The position numbers were made by a program, and so were the translations under genes. Below, in pieces: positions 10,530 to 18,670 of a DNA stretch of 64,000 bases; the stretch's first letter is position 1, and every line of letters starts with the position of its first letter. Where the stretch lies: the NCBI RefSeq assembly GCF_002102155.1, contig NZ_LQOU01000010.1:248001-312000 (forward strand), in the 5' to 3' direction. The notes below the pieces were generated by a model. The model was not told the origin of the DNA and did not search any database. It saw only the letters and a list, made by a program, of their open reading frames with translations. The stretch is from Mycobacterium europaeum (lineage in GTDB: Bacteria; Actinomycetota; Actinomycetes; Mycobacteriales; Mycobacteriaceae).

Positions 10530-11834
10530 TCAGAACTCCGCGACGGAATGCTCGAGCCGCTCGGCGAGCCGGGCCTGCGCCTCCGCGCGCCGGGTGGGGA
10601 TGTGTGCGGAGGGGAAAGGTGTTGTCACGGGCTGGTATTCGCGCAAGGTGCGGCGGGCCACCGTCATCTTGTGCAATTCGGTGGCGCCGTCGGCGATCCC
10701 CAGCGACTCGGCGGCCACCATCATCTTGACGAACGGCATCTCGTCGGAGACGCCGAGCGCGCCGTGCAGGTGCATGGCCCGCTGGACGACGTCGTGCAGC
10801 ACCTGGGGCATGGCGACCTTGACCGCCGCGATGTCGCGGCGCACCTTCTGGTAGTCGTGGTGCTTGTCGATCAGCCACGCGGTGCGCAACACCAGTAGCC
10901 GGAACTGTTCGATCTGGATCCAGCTGTCGGCGATCTTCTCCTGGGTCATCTGGAAGTCCGACAGCCGCCCGTGCCGCGTCTGACGTGACACGGCGCGCTC
11001 GCACATCATGTCGAACGCGCTGCGCGCCAAGGCGATTGTGCGCATCGCGTGGTGGATGCGGCCACCGCCGAGCCGGGTCTGCGCGATCATGAACGCCTGG
11101 CCCTCGCCGCCCAGCACGTGGTCGGCCGGGACGCGGACGTCGGTGTAGCGGACATAGCCGTGGCTGGCGCGTTTGCTGGACTCTGCGCCCACGCCGACGT
11201 TGCGGACGATCTCGATGCCGGGTGTCTCGGCCGGAACGATGAACAGGGACATCTTGTCGTAGGTGCGCGACTCGGGGTTGGTCACGGCCATCACGATGAA
11301 GAACGAGGCGTGCTTGGCGTTGGTGGAGAACCACTTCTCGCCGTTGATCACCCAGTCGTCGCCGTCGCGGGTGGCGGCGGTGACGAATTGCCCGGGGTCG
11401 GAACCGCCCTGCGGTTCGGTCATCGAATAGCACGAGGTGATCTCGCCGTCCAGCAGCGGTTGCAGGTAGCGGGCCTTCTGCTCGTCGGTGCCGAACATCG
11501 CCAGGATCTCGGCGTTGCCGGAATCCGGCGCCTGGCAGCCGAACACCGACGGCGCCCAGCGGGACCGGCCGAGGATCTCGTTCAGCAGCGCGAGCTTGAC
11601 CTGACCGAAGCCCTGTCCGCCGAGCTCGGGGCGCAGGTGCGCCGCCCACAGCCCCTGGTCCTTCACCTGCTGCTGCAAGGGCCGCAGGATCGCCATCATC
11701 TCGGCGTTCTTCTTGTCATACGGGTCTAGCGCGACCAGATCGAGCGGCTCGAGTTCGTCGACCATGAACTTTTCCACCCAGTCGAGCTTCGCCTGATATT
11801 CCGGATCCGTTTCGAAATCCCACACGGTGGCCAC
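10530..11834 (-). CDS. fadE1: Acyl-CoA dehydrogenase FadE1 (Rv0131c type)
   Basis: FAD enzyme (434 aa) for the alpha,beta-dehydrogenation of acyl-CoA in beta-oxidation. It has the helical N-domain, the middle-domain signature CYSMTEPQGGSDP near residue 130, EKWFSTNAKHASFFIVM, and the C-terminal helical domain with MHLHGALGVSDEMPF. The end motif reads IADGATELH, the Asp-Gly form seen in the ACAD10/11-like subgroup, not the Tyr-Glu-Gly-Thr of medium-chain enzymes. The GTG at 11832-11834 follows GGGGAACGG; no ATG lies nearby in frame with a ribosome site. Convergent with htdZ, as in M. tuberculosis. Confidence 0.93.
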   Translation of the reverse strand: MATVWDFETDPEYQAKLDWVEKFMVDELEPLDLVALDPYDKKNAEMMAILRPLQQQVKDQGLWAAHLRPELGGQGFGQVKLALLNEILGRSRWAPSVFGCQAPDSGNAEILAMFGTDEQKARYLQPLLDGEITSCYSMTEPQGGSDPGQFVTAATRDGDDWVINGEKWFSTNAKHASFFIVMAVTNPESRTYDKMSLFIVPAETPGIEIVRNVGVGAESSKRASHGYVRYTDVRVPADHVLGGEGQAFMIAQTRLGGGRIHHAMRTIALARSAFDMMCERAVSRQTRHGRLSDFQMTQEKIADSWIQIEQFRLLVLRTAWLIDKHHDYQKVRRDIAAVKVAMPQVLHDVVQRAMHLHGALGVSDEMPFVKMMVAAESLGIADGATELHKMTVARRTLREYQPVTTPFPSAHIPTRRAEAQARLAERLEHSVAEF

Positions 11835-11907
11835 CCGTTCCCCGGCACCGCGTCGCGCCGGCTTCGTCGATGAAGGCCATCCCATCGTAGATGGCGGCGG
11901 CGGCGGA

Positions 11908-12606
11908 TCAGCCGTCGCCGCGGGTGTCGATGACGCGCTGGGCGATGTCGACGACCTTGAGCTGGCTCTCCTGGGAGAGCCGGCGCAGCAGGTCGAACGC
12001 GCGCAGTTCGTCGACGCCGTAGCGCTCCATGATGATGCCCTTGGCCTGGCCGATGCGGTCCCGCGTCGACAGGGCGGACTGCATCTGCTGCCCGTGCCGT
12101 CCGGCCATGATTGCCGATGCGGCATGCGCGGCGAAGACCGCGCCGATGGTCTCGGCTTCGGTGTCCCACGGGTCGGCCCGGAAGCTGAACAGGTTCAGCG
12201 CGCCGGCGGTGCGTTCAGCGGTGTACAGCTTGAACGAAAGACTGCTCAGCACACCGTGTTCCACCGCCGCGGGGGCGTATTGCGGCCAGCGTGGCTCGTT
12301 GCGGAGGTCGTCGGTCCGCACGATCGTCTGTTTCAGCGCGGCGTCGTGGCAGGGGCCCTCGCCGAACTCGTGCTGCAACCTGTCGAGCTGCGCAGCCAGG
12401 CTGTCGGTGTCCGCGACCGATTCGAACTCACCGCCGCCCTTGATCAACAGCACCCCGGCGATGTCCGCCGCCGGGATCAGCTCCACTGCGGCGGTGGTCA
12501 CGTCGGCGAGCACCTGACCGAGGGAGCGCGGCGTGGCGATGTCCCGGGCCAGTTCGGCCATGCGCAGGGCCAGTTGGTGGGTCGAGGTCGGGTCTGCGGA
12601 CTCCAT
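11908..12606 (-). CDS. GAF-ANTAR sensory RNA-binding antiterminator
   Basis: 232 aa. Residues about 15-155 form a GAF sensor domain (VELIPAADIAGVLLI, EFGEGPCHDA, RTAGALNLFSF). Residues about 172-225 form the ANTAR domain (STRDRIGQAKGIIMERYGVDELRAFDLLRRLSQES), which binds paired hairpins in RNA to prevent termination. Signals in cytoplasm or redox state are probably read by the GAF part. The ATG at 12604-12606 is preferred; another in-frame ATG ten codons upstream lacks a ribosome site. It diverges from Mn-catalase, so control of the stress genes is plausible but not shown. Confidence 0.9.
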   Translation of the reverse strand: MESADPTSTHQLALRMAELARDIATPRSLGQVLADVTTAAVELIPAADIAGVLLIKGGGEFESVADTDSLAAQLDRLQHEFGEGPCHDAALKQTIVRTDDLRNEPRWPQYAPAAVEHGVLSSLSFKLYTAERTAGALNLFSFRADPWDTEAETIGAVFAAHAASAIMAGRHGQQMQSALSTRDRIGQAKGIIMERYGVDELRAFDLLRRLSQESQLKVVDIAQRVIDTRGDG

Positions 12607-12708
12607 AGGACCGGATTCTCCATGACCGCCCGGCATGGGTGTGTCCGCCCGGTGCCGAGGATCGGTTGCTGGTGTTGCGAATGCCGGTGGCAGGTCGCCG
12701 CCGGCAAC

Positions 12709-12733
12709 GTTTGTTCGCATCGACCACGGGTAC
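12709..12733 (+). promoter_or_regulatory. Sigma-F-type promoter of the Mn-catalase gene
   Basis: GTTT at 12709-12712, 15 bases, then GGGTAC at 12728-12733. This fits the sigma-F consensus well and gives a leader of about 35 bases before the GTG start. Confidence 0.65.
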
Positions 12734-12775
12734 CCGCCGTCGACCAGATCTATCTCAACCCCCCGGGGAGGCCCA

Positions 12776-13672
12776 GTGTTCATCCATAACAAAGATCTTC
12801 AATTCGAGGTCCGCGTCAGCGAGCCCGATCCACGGTTTGCGACGCTGCTACAAGAGCAGTTCGGTGGCGCCAACGGTGAACTCAAGGCCGCCATGCAGTA
12901 CTTCACCCAGGCCTTCGTCCTACGCGACAAGAACCCGAAGATGTACGACCTGTTCATGGACATCGCCACCGAGGAACTCAGCCACCTCGAGATGGTCGGC
13001 TCGATGATCACGATGTTGCTGGACGGCCTCAACGACAACCTGAAGATGGCCAACGAGAAGTGCGACTGGATGCCCGCGGTGGCCAGCGCCGACGGTCGTG
13101 ACCAGATCGTCCATCAAGTCGCGGTCAATCCGCTGTATATGGCGCTGAACGGCGGCAGCCCCGATGTGAGCAACTCGCAAGGGGTGCCATGGATGGGTTC
13201 CTACGTCAACGCCAACGGCGACCCCACGGTGGATCTGCGGAGCAACCTCGCCGCCGAGTCGCGGGCGAAGATCGTCTACGAATACCTCAAGCAGTTCACC
13301 GACGACCCGGGCGTGCAAGACACCCTGAACTTCTTGATGACCCGCGAGGTGGCGCACTACCAGCAGTTCACCGCGGCGCTCAACGAGCTTCCGGTGAACT
13401 TCCCTCCGGGGCAGCTGGCCGCCGACCCGCGCTTCCAGAACGTCGCGTTCAACATGTCCAACGGCGGCGGCGAATCGATCCGCGGCCCGTGGAACCAGGG
13501 CCAGGGCCCGTGGCCGGAGGGTATGGAGTGGGAGTACGTCGAGAAGCCCGAACAGCAGTGGCTGGGCGGTGACACTCGGCAGAACAAGGGCGCACAGGAC
13601 AACCCGCAGGGCTCGCCGGCCATCAAGGCCGAGAAGCCGTTCACCCACGAACAGCGCGTTCCCACAAGCTGA
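12776..13672 (+). CDS. Manganese catalase (non-haem)
   Basis: Di-manganese catalase (298 aa) that breaks down hydrogen peroxide. The four-helix-bundle ligands are visible: GELKAAMQYFTQAF (Glu near 35), ATEELSHLEMV (Glu and His near 66-69), LAAESRAKIVYEYL (Glu near 160) and TREVAHYQQF (Glu/His near 190). The N-terminus MFIHNKDLQFEVRVSEPDP and the C-terminal tail are typical of bacterial members. The GTG at 12776 is six bases after GGGGAGG. A sigma-F-like promoter precedes it and a strong hairpin follows. I do not recall it at this position in M. tuberculosis. Confidence 0.95.
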   Translation: MFIHNKDLQFEVRVSEPDPRFATLLQEQFGGANGELKAAMQYFTQAFVLRDKNPKMYDLFMDIATEELSHLEMVGSMITMLLDGLNDNLKMANEKCDWMPAVASADGRDQIVHQVAVNPLYMALNGGSPDVSNSQGVPWMGSYVNANGDPTVDLRSNLAAESRAKIVYEYLKQFTDDPGVQDTLNFLMTREVAHYQQFTAALNELPVNFPPGQLAADPRFQNVAFNMSNGGGESIRGPWNQGQGPWPEGMEWEYVEKPEQQWLGGDTRQNKGAQDNPQGSPAIKAEKPFTHEQRVPTS

Positions 13673-13683
13673 TTCACGACGAG

Positions 13684-13713
13684 GGCCGGGCGCTGTGGTC
13701 CCAGCGCCCGGCC
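13684..13713. terminator. Bidirectional terminator between Mn-catalase and hemerythrin
   Basis: Perfect 12-base stem GGCCGGGCGCTG and CAGCGCCCGGCC with a six-base loop, in the 51-bp gap between two convergent genes. It should end both transcripts. Confidence 0.8.
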
Positions 13714-13723
13714 TTCGCGGTTT

Positions 13724-14302
13724 TCACTTGACCTGCGGATCCGGTGGGTTGTCCTTCTCGCGGCCGGTGAGTGCGTCGCGCACGTGGTCGACGACCGCCG
13801 CTCCCATCCCCATCGTCTTGAGCACCGCCGGGTTGGGCGGGGTGGCCGGGTGGGGCCGGGTCGGAGCGATTTTCTTTGCCTGTTCCAGCTTTTCGCCGAT
13901 CTTCTCCAAGTCGTCCCGGCTGATCGCGAGCTCGACCTGCGGCCACACCACGTCCTGCTCGTAGGCGATGTGTTCGCGACCGGCCTTGACGAACTCCTGC
14001 AACGCTTCGTGGTAGTCCGGCTCGCCCGGCTTGCCGTCCTCGAGCCGTTGCAACAGTCGCTTACCGGCCTGCTCCTGTTCGAGCGCTTTGTCGACGATGC
14101 CGTCACCGATCGCGTCACGCACCGCCGGCCAAAAGAACTGCTCCTCAATGGCTTCGTGCTGTGATTCGGCGATGATGAGGTTGTTCACCACGGTTTCCAG
14201 GCCGCTGGCCTCGGCGCCCGAACCCGACGGCGCCCCGTCGAGCGTCTCGAACAGACCGAGCACGCTCTTGTGATCGTGGCGAAGAAAAGTGATTGCGTCC
14301 AT
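13724..14302 (-). CDS. Hemerythrin-like HHE domain protein
   Basis: 192 aa. A four-helix bundle binding two irons is indicated by LRHDHKSVLGLFE (His10 and neighbours), AESQHEAIEEQFFWPAV (residues about 47-65) and AGREHIAYEQDVVWPQVE (about 110-128). Such proteins bind oxygen, nitric oxide or peroxide; mycobacterial relatives alter the response to hydrogen peroxide. The Pro-rich C-terminus (PTRPHPATPPNPAVLKTMGMG) is common in actinobacterial members. The ATG follows GGAAGG. A sigma-F-like promoter lies 44 bp upstream, matching the convergent Mn-catalase gene. Confidence 0.92.
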   Translation of the reverse strand: MDAITFLRHDHKSVLGLFETLDGAPSGSGAEASGLETVVNNLIIAESQHEAIEEQFFWPAVRDAIGDGIVDKALEQEQAGKRLLQRLEDGKPGEPDYHEALQEFVKAGREHIAYEQDVVWPQVELAISRDDLEKIGEKLEQAKKIAPTRPHPATPPNPAVLKTMGMGAAVVDHVRDALTGREKDNPPDPQVK

Positions 14303-14345
14303 GCCTTGCCTTCCGGTCGGGCTTGTCACTCGAAGTGGCCTGCGG

Positions 14346-14370
14346 ATACCCGGACCCGCGATGCTGAAAC
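14346..14370 (-). promoter_or_regulatory. Sigma-F-type promoter of the hemerythrin gene
   Basis: On the reverse strand GTTT (14370-14367), 15 bases, GGGTAT (14351-14346). This is a full match to the sigma-F consensus. The rest of the 235-bp gap to the F420 gene shows no supported gene. Confidence 0.7.
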
Positions 14371-14537
14371 GGCTCCCCGTGCCGGCGGCGCGCATCGGGT
14401 TGTGGCAAAACATCAGTTGTTTCCGTCAGCCTCTTTGCGGGTAGCGTCATGACGCTTCGGGCGGTGATGTCCACCCATGCCCGCCAGATGCCTTGCCGCG
14501 GTGCGCGTATCGAGAAAGCGGCGATTTCCGCCGGCGA

Positions 14538-15635
14538 TCAGTGCAATTTGGGCAGCACGTTGGTGCGGTAGAACTCGATGGCCGTGAGCGGGTTTGCCTG
14601 GGGGAAATGCATGAACGGCACCGCGCCGGCATCCAGGATCGCTTGCACCGCCTTGATGTGCGGCGCGGGGTCGGTGCCGACGGTCCAGTTGGCCAGCACC
14701 TTGTCGATGGGGTTGACCTGTGCGGCGCGCTGGATTTCGACCGGGTTGGGCTGGTCGACCGCGCCGGCGGTGAAGCGCCACAGGTCGGCGGCGGCGGTCG
14801 CCTCCGCGCTGTCGCCGACTACTGCGAACATCTCGGCGCGCTTGCCCATGCTGCCGGGATCGCGGCCGGCCGCGCGGGCGCCGGCGTCGAATGCGGCCAG
14901 CAGCGTGGAGTTCGTGACATCTCGGGCCTGACCGATCCATCCGTCGCCGTATTGGCCGGCCATTGTCGCGCTCTTCGGTCCGCTGGCCGCGACGAAGATG
15001 GGCGGCGGTGTCGGCGGCGTGTCGTAGAGCTTCAACGCGTTGGTCTGAAAGTAGCGCCCGGCGAACGAGGTTCGTGATCCGCTCCACAACTGGCGGATCA
15101 GGATGATCGCCTCGACCAGCCGGTCGTGGCGCTCGGTGTACTTGCCGAACGCGTTGGTGGCCGCCTGTTCGTTGAGCCGTTCCCCCGTCCCGACCCCGAG
15201 GAAGACGCGTCCGGGATACAGGACCGCCAGCGAGGCGAAGGCCTGTGCCACCACCGTCGGGTGGTACCGGTACGTGGGGCAGGTCACGCCCGTGCCGAAG
15301 GCGATGCTGCTGGTGGCGTTGCCCACCAGTGCCAGGGTCAGCCACGGGAACATCGAATGACCCTCGTTGTCCTGCCACGGCTGGATGTGGTCGCTGGCCC
15401 AGACATGCTGAAAGCCGGCCTGTTCGGCGGCCCGGGCTTGGGCCACCAGTTGGTCGGTGCGGAACTGCTCGTGGGAGAGCACCACACCCACCGCCTTGGC
15501 CGCGGTCGGCGGTGGGGCCGCGGGCGTGGCGTGGTCGGTGCCGGGGCGCCCGCAGCCGGCGGAAAGTCCGGCGGTGCCGAGCGCGCCCGCACCGGCGGCC
15601 ATCCGCCCGAATGCGCGACGCGAGACGCCGGTCAC
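14538..15635 (-). CDS. fgd2: Tat-exported F420-dependent hydroxymycolic acid dehydrogenase (Rv0132c type)
   Basis: LLM-fold F420 enzyme of 365 aa. Rv0132c, first named Fgd2, has been reported to oxidise hydroxymycolic to ketomycolic acids in the cell wall. The N-terminus has a twin-arginine motif (SRRAFG) and a lipobox ending LSAGC with Cys28, so it is an exported lipoprotein. The barrel carries ASDHIQPWQDNEGHSMFPW, the GTGVTCPTYRYHP strand, GVGTGERLNEQA and AAGSPKSATMAGQYGDGW-type phosphate-site residues. The GTG at 15633-15635 gives the M-T-G-V-S-R-R start typical of this protein. It is divergent from the GNAT gene, as in M. tuberculosis. Confidence 0.92.
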   Translation of the reverse strand: MTGVSRRAFGRMAAGAGALGTAGLSAGCGRPGTDHATPAAPPPTAAKAVGVVLSHEQFRTDQLVAQARAAEQAGFQHVWASDHIQPWQDNEGHSMFPWLTLALVGNATSSIAFGTGVTCPTYRYHPTVVAQAFASLAVLYPGRVFLGVGTGERLNEQAATNAFGKYTERHDRLVEAIILIRQLWSGSRTSFAGRYFQTNALKLYDTPPTPPPIFVAASGPKSATMAGQYGDGWIGQARDVTNSTLLAAFDAGARAAGRDPGSMGKRAEMFAVVGDSAEATAAADLWRFTAGAVDQPNPVEIQRAAQVNPIDKVLANWTVGTDPAPHIKAVQAILDAGAVPFMHFPQANPLTAIEFYRTNVLPKLH

Positions 15636-15708
15636 GGGTCTAACGTACCCGTCGCCGCGGCGATCACACCCCTGATGCGACGGTGGGCCACCCGCTAGCC
15701 TGACTCGG

Positions 15709-16314
15709 GTGAGCCCCCAGACACGCTCGGCGCGCAAGGCCGATCTCCGCGAGTTGTCACGCACGCTGGGCCGGGCCTTCCACGACGACCCGGTGACCAC
15801 CTGGCTGCTGCCCGACCCGAGGGCGCGGGCCGCGCACCTGCACCGGTTGTTCGCGACCATGACGCGCCACCACCACCTGGGGTGCGGCGGTGTCGAGGTG
15901 GCCTGTGACGGCGGCGGCATCGGCGCGGCGGCGCTGTGGGATCCACCCGATCAGTGGCGGGAGACGCTCCTGGGTGAACTCGCGATGATCCCCACTTTCC
16001 TGCGGGTGTTCGGCCTGCGTTCGGGCAGGGCGCGTGGGCTGCAGGAGTTGATGAAGCGCACGCATCCCGAAGAGCCGCACTGGTATCTCGCCGTGATCGG
16101 CAGCGACCCCTCGGTCCGCGGGCGGGGCTTCGGTCAGGCGCTGATGCGGTCGCGGCTGGACCGCTGCGACGCCGAGTACTGTCCCGCCTATCTCGAGTCG
16201 AGCAAGCCGGAAAACGTGCCGTACTACGAACGTTTCGGCTTCACGGTGACCCGCGAGATCGTCGTGCCCGACGGTGGCCCGACGATGTGGGCGATGTGGC
16301 GGACGCCGCGCTAG
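15709..16314 (+). CDS. GNAT family N-acetyltransferase (Rv0133 type)
   Basis: 201 aa with the acetyl-CoA fold. The key pyrophosphate loop is VRGRGFGQALMRSRLD near residues 130-145, preceded by WYLAVIGSDPS and followed by PAYLESSKPENVPYYERFGF, the usual C-terminal GNAT strand. An N-terminal helical part (ADLRELSRTLGRAFHDDPVTTWLLPD) is common in actinobacterial members. Starts with GTG at 15709. Substrate unknown. Divergent from the F420 gene with 73 bp between starts. Confidence 0.88.
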   Translation: MSPQTRSARKADLRELSRTLGRAFHDDPVTTWLLPDPRARAAHLHRLFATMTRHHHLGCGGVEVACDGGGIGAAALWDPPDQWRETLLGELAMIPTFLRVFGLRSGRARGLQELMKRTHPEEPHWYLAVIGSDPSVRGRGFGQALMRSRLDRCDAEYCPAYLESSKPENVPYYERFGFTVTREIVVPDGGPTMWAMWRTPR

Positions 16315-16325
16315 CGGTCACCGGC

Positions 16326-16351
16326 GTTTAGCCCCCCTACCCGGCGGGCAA
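16326..16351 (+). promoter_or_regulatory. Possible sigma-F-like promoter of the DUF5709 gene
   Basis: GTTT, 16 bases, GGGCAA. The -10 box departs from GGGTAN by one base. It would start the RNA only a few bases before the ATG at 16362, a near-leaderless transcript, which fits the absence of a ribosome site. Confidence 0.35.
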
Positions 16352-16361
16352 CCGTTCCCGC

Positions 16362-16757
16362 ATGAGCGAAAACCCGCAAGCCGACGAGGTGGTGGACCCC
16401 GCTGACTTTCCCGAGGAAGGCGGACCCGGTGACACCCTGAACGCGAGTGAAGGCACCGATTCCGACGAGGTCCACAACGACGACGGTGACATCGTCGTCG
16501 ACCCGCCCGAGGGCTGGAGCGAAGCGAACCGGTTCGGCATGACCGCACGGGAAGCGCGCGAGGGTGAATCCCTGGATGCCCGGCTGGCCGAAGAGGAGCC
16601 TGACGTCTCTGGCGACGACGCGGCGGGCGCGACCCCCGACGGCCCTCCCGGGCGCGCGCATCGCGGTCAGATCGACGGCGCGCCCGAAGACGGCCGGTCG
16701 CTCTACGAGGTCGTCGACGAGAACGGGGCGCCGGACTTCACGCAGACGACGGAGTGA
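16362..16757 (+). CDS. DUF5709 family acidic hypothetical protein
   Basis: 131 aa, strongly acidic, with no Cys and no membrane segment. The central block PPEGWSEANRFGMTAREAREGESLDARLAEEEPD is the hallmark of actinobacterial DUF5709 proteins. An acidic Asp/Glu-rich leader precedes it and a Gly/Ala-rich linker follows. No function is known. There is no clear ribosome site before the ATG. A weak sigma-F-like promoter would suit a stress role. Confidence 0.82.
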   Translation: MSENPQADEVVDPADFPEEGGPGDTLNASEGTDSDEVHNDDGDIVVDPPEGWSEANRFGMTAREAREGESLDARLAEEEPDVSGDDAAGATPDGPPGRAHRGQIDGAPEDGRSLYEVVDENGAPDFTQTTE

Positions 16758-16806
16758 GGCAACCAGTGTTCGACTGTTCACTGCCGGCCGGACACGCGAA
16801 CGGGCG

Positions 16807-17481
16807 CTAGGGGCTGCTCTTCCAGCCGGCGATGCCGATCGCGATCATCCGCAGTTGCTTGACGGCGATCCGCCGGATGTCTTCCAGAGCCTCGGTGCTC
16901 TGCGCGTCCTCTATGGCCTCCGCGATGACGATCATCGCGTTGACGAACAGGGTCGCCAGCACGTTGAGGTCCTCGGTGCTCCATTCGTGTAGCCGCGGAA
17001 AGCGCGCCAGGTCGGTCGCCAACTCGGACGTGATCAGCCGGATCTCGGTGCGGATGGCATAGCGCAGCACGCTCAGCCCGCTGTTGCGTTCGCGTGCGAT
17101 GAATCGCCAATGTTCCCGCCGCTGCGCGACACTGGCGACCAGGATCTCGACGGACGATTCGATCACCCGATTCGGGTCGAGCTTGTCGGCGCGGGCCTCG
17201 CGGAGGGTGTCGCGCAGGCTCCGGAACGACTCGTCGATCAGGACCAGCCCGAGGGCCTCCATCGACTCGAAGTGACGGTAGAACGCCGCCGGGACGATCC
17301 CGACCTCACGGGTCACCTCGCGCAGGCTCAGGCTGGAAAAGCTGCGGTCCTGCAGCAGCTTGAGCGCCGCGGCGATGATGGCGCGACGGGTCGCCTCTTT
17401 GCGCTCCTCGCGCGACCGGCTTTCGCGCACGTGCTCGCGACCAGAACCGCGCACCCGTGAGCTAGGAGTACGGCTGTTCAC
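16807..17481 (-). CDS. TetR family repressor of the desaturase operon
   Basis: 224 aa. The helix-turn-helix is at about residues 35-70: ATRRAIIAAALKLLQDRSFSSLSLREVTREVGIVPAAFYRHFESMEAL. The rest is a helical ligand domain with a Tyr/Phe-poor core. The GTG at 17479-17481 is chosen because it directly overlaps a GTTCAC palindrome, giving an obvious autoregulatory site. The gene diverges from ferredoxin reductase and fatty-acid desaturase genes, so it probably senses an acyl-CoA or fatty acid. Such TetR/reductase/desaturase sets are known from Pseudomonas DesT and mycobacterial DesA3. Confidence 0.9.
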   Translation of the reverse strand: MNSRTPSSRVRGSGREHVRESRSREERKEATRRAIIAAALKLLQDRSFSSLSLREVTREVGIVPAAFYRHFESMEALGLVLIDESFRSLRDTLREARADKLDPNRVIESSVEILVASVAQRREHWRFIARERNSGLSVLRYAIRTEIRLITSELATDLARFPRLHEWSTEDLNVLATLFVNAMIVIAEAIEDAQSTEALEDIRRIAVKQLRMIAIGIAGWKSSP

Positions 17482-17490
17482 TATGTGAAC
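17476..17490. promoter_or_regulatory. TetR operator over the regulator's start codon
   Basis: Perfect inverted repeat GTTCAC, TAT, GTGAAC between divergent genes. It covers the GTG start of the TetR gene. A further half site GTTCAC lies at 17554-17559, at the start of the reductase gene. Confidence 0.7.
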
Positions 17491-17551
17491 CCTACCACAG
17501 AGCTGCAGTAAACCCTTGACTGACCGGGTGGTGCGGCCGCACGGTGTACAT

Positions 17552-18646
17552 ATGTTCACTCAAACCGCTCAGAGTTCTGGTCGGGCCCTCGCTCGCACGT
17601 TTCGGAAGCGCGTCTTGGGTTCAGACCTTCTCGACCTGCTCACCGGTCCACACGGCGTCGACCGGTACACCGAGCTGGTGGCGCCGACCTGGACGCTGGG
17701 CGAGGCCCGCGCCAAGGTGATCGACGTCCGCCGGACCACCGCCCGCAGCGTCACCCTCGTCCTCGCCCCGAACGAGCGCTTCACGTCCGCCTGGACCGTC
17801 AGGGCCGGCCAATACGTCAACCTCACCGTCGAGATCGACGGCCGCCGGCACACCCGCTGCTATTCGCCGGCCAACGCCGAGGGCGCGGCCCGGCTCGAGC
17901 TCACGATCGGCAGGCACGACGGCGGGCTGGTCTCGACCTACCTGTACGAGCACGCCCACCGCGGCATGGTGGTCGGCTTGGCCGGGGTCGGCGGCGACTT
18001 CACGCTGCCGCAGCACAGGCCGCGCCGAATCCTCTTCGTTTCCGGTGGAAGCGGCATCACGCCGGTGATGGCGATGCTGCGCACCCTGGTCGCCGAGGGC
18101 CACCCGGGCGAGATCGCGTTCATCCATTACGCCCGCACGGCGGCCGAGGCGTGCTACCGCGACGAGCTCGCCGCGCTGCCCGGCGTCCGCGTGCTGCACG
18201 GCTACACCCGATCCGACGGCGGCGACCTCGCCGGTCGATTCGGCGCCGCACACCTGGCCGCCGCGATGCCATCCCCGGACGCGGTGTTCGTCTGCGGGCC
18301 AACGCCCTTGGTCGACGCCGTGCGAAATCACTGCGACAACGTCTGCACCGAGAGCTTCGTGCCGCCGTCGTTCGAGGCGCCGGCCAATCCCTCGGGCGGG
18401 CGGGTCACCTTCTCCGACAGCGGGGTCGATGTCGTCGACGACGGGCGCTCGCTGCTGGAACAGGCGGAGTCGGCGGGCCTGACACCGGAGAACGGCTGCC
18501 GGATGGGCATCTGCCACACCTGTACCCGGCGGAAAACCGCCGGGACGGTGCGCAACCTGATCACCGGGGCGGTCTCGACCGGTCCCGACGAGGACGTGCA
18601 GATCTGCGTCTCCGTGCCGGTCGGCGACGTCGAGTTATCCCTCTAG
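17552..18646 (+). CDS. Ferredoxin reductase with fused 2Fe-2S domain (desaturase electron donor)
   Basis: 364 aa. An FAD-binding barrel (GQYVNLTVEIDGRRHTRCYSPAN, near residue 90) is followed by an NADPH domain (FVSGGSGITPVMAMLRTL near 165 and VFVCGPTPLVDAV near 250). A C-terminal plant-type 2Fe-2S ferredoxin has the cluster cysteines CRMGICHTC near 313 and a last Cys in QICVSVPVG. The order fits the Rv3230c type that supplies electrons to the DesA3 stearoyl-CoA desaturase. ATG at 17552 is taken as start. The desaturase begins 24 bp downstream, so the two form an operon. Confidence 0.93.
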   Translation: MFTQTAQSSGRALARTFRKRVLGSDLLDLLTGPHGVDRYTELVAPTWTLGEARAKVIDVRRTTARSVTLVLAPNERFTSAWTVRAGQYVNLTVEIDGRRHTRCYSPANAEGAARLELTIGRHDGGLVSTYLYEHAHRGMVVGLAGVGGDFTLPQHRPRRILFVSGGSGITPVMAMLRTLVAEGHPGEIAFIHYARTAAEACYRDELAALPGVRVLHGYTRSDGGDLAGRFGAAHLAAAMPSPDAVFVCGPTPLVDAVRNHCDNVCTESFVPPSFEAPANPSGGRVTFSDSGVDVVDDGRSLLEQAESAGLTPENGCRMGICHTCTRRKTAGTVRNLITGAVSTGPDEDVQICVSVPVGDVELSL

Positions 18647-18670
18647 CGACAAGTTTCTTGAAGGAAAGCC

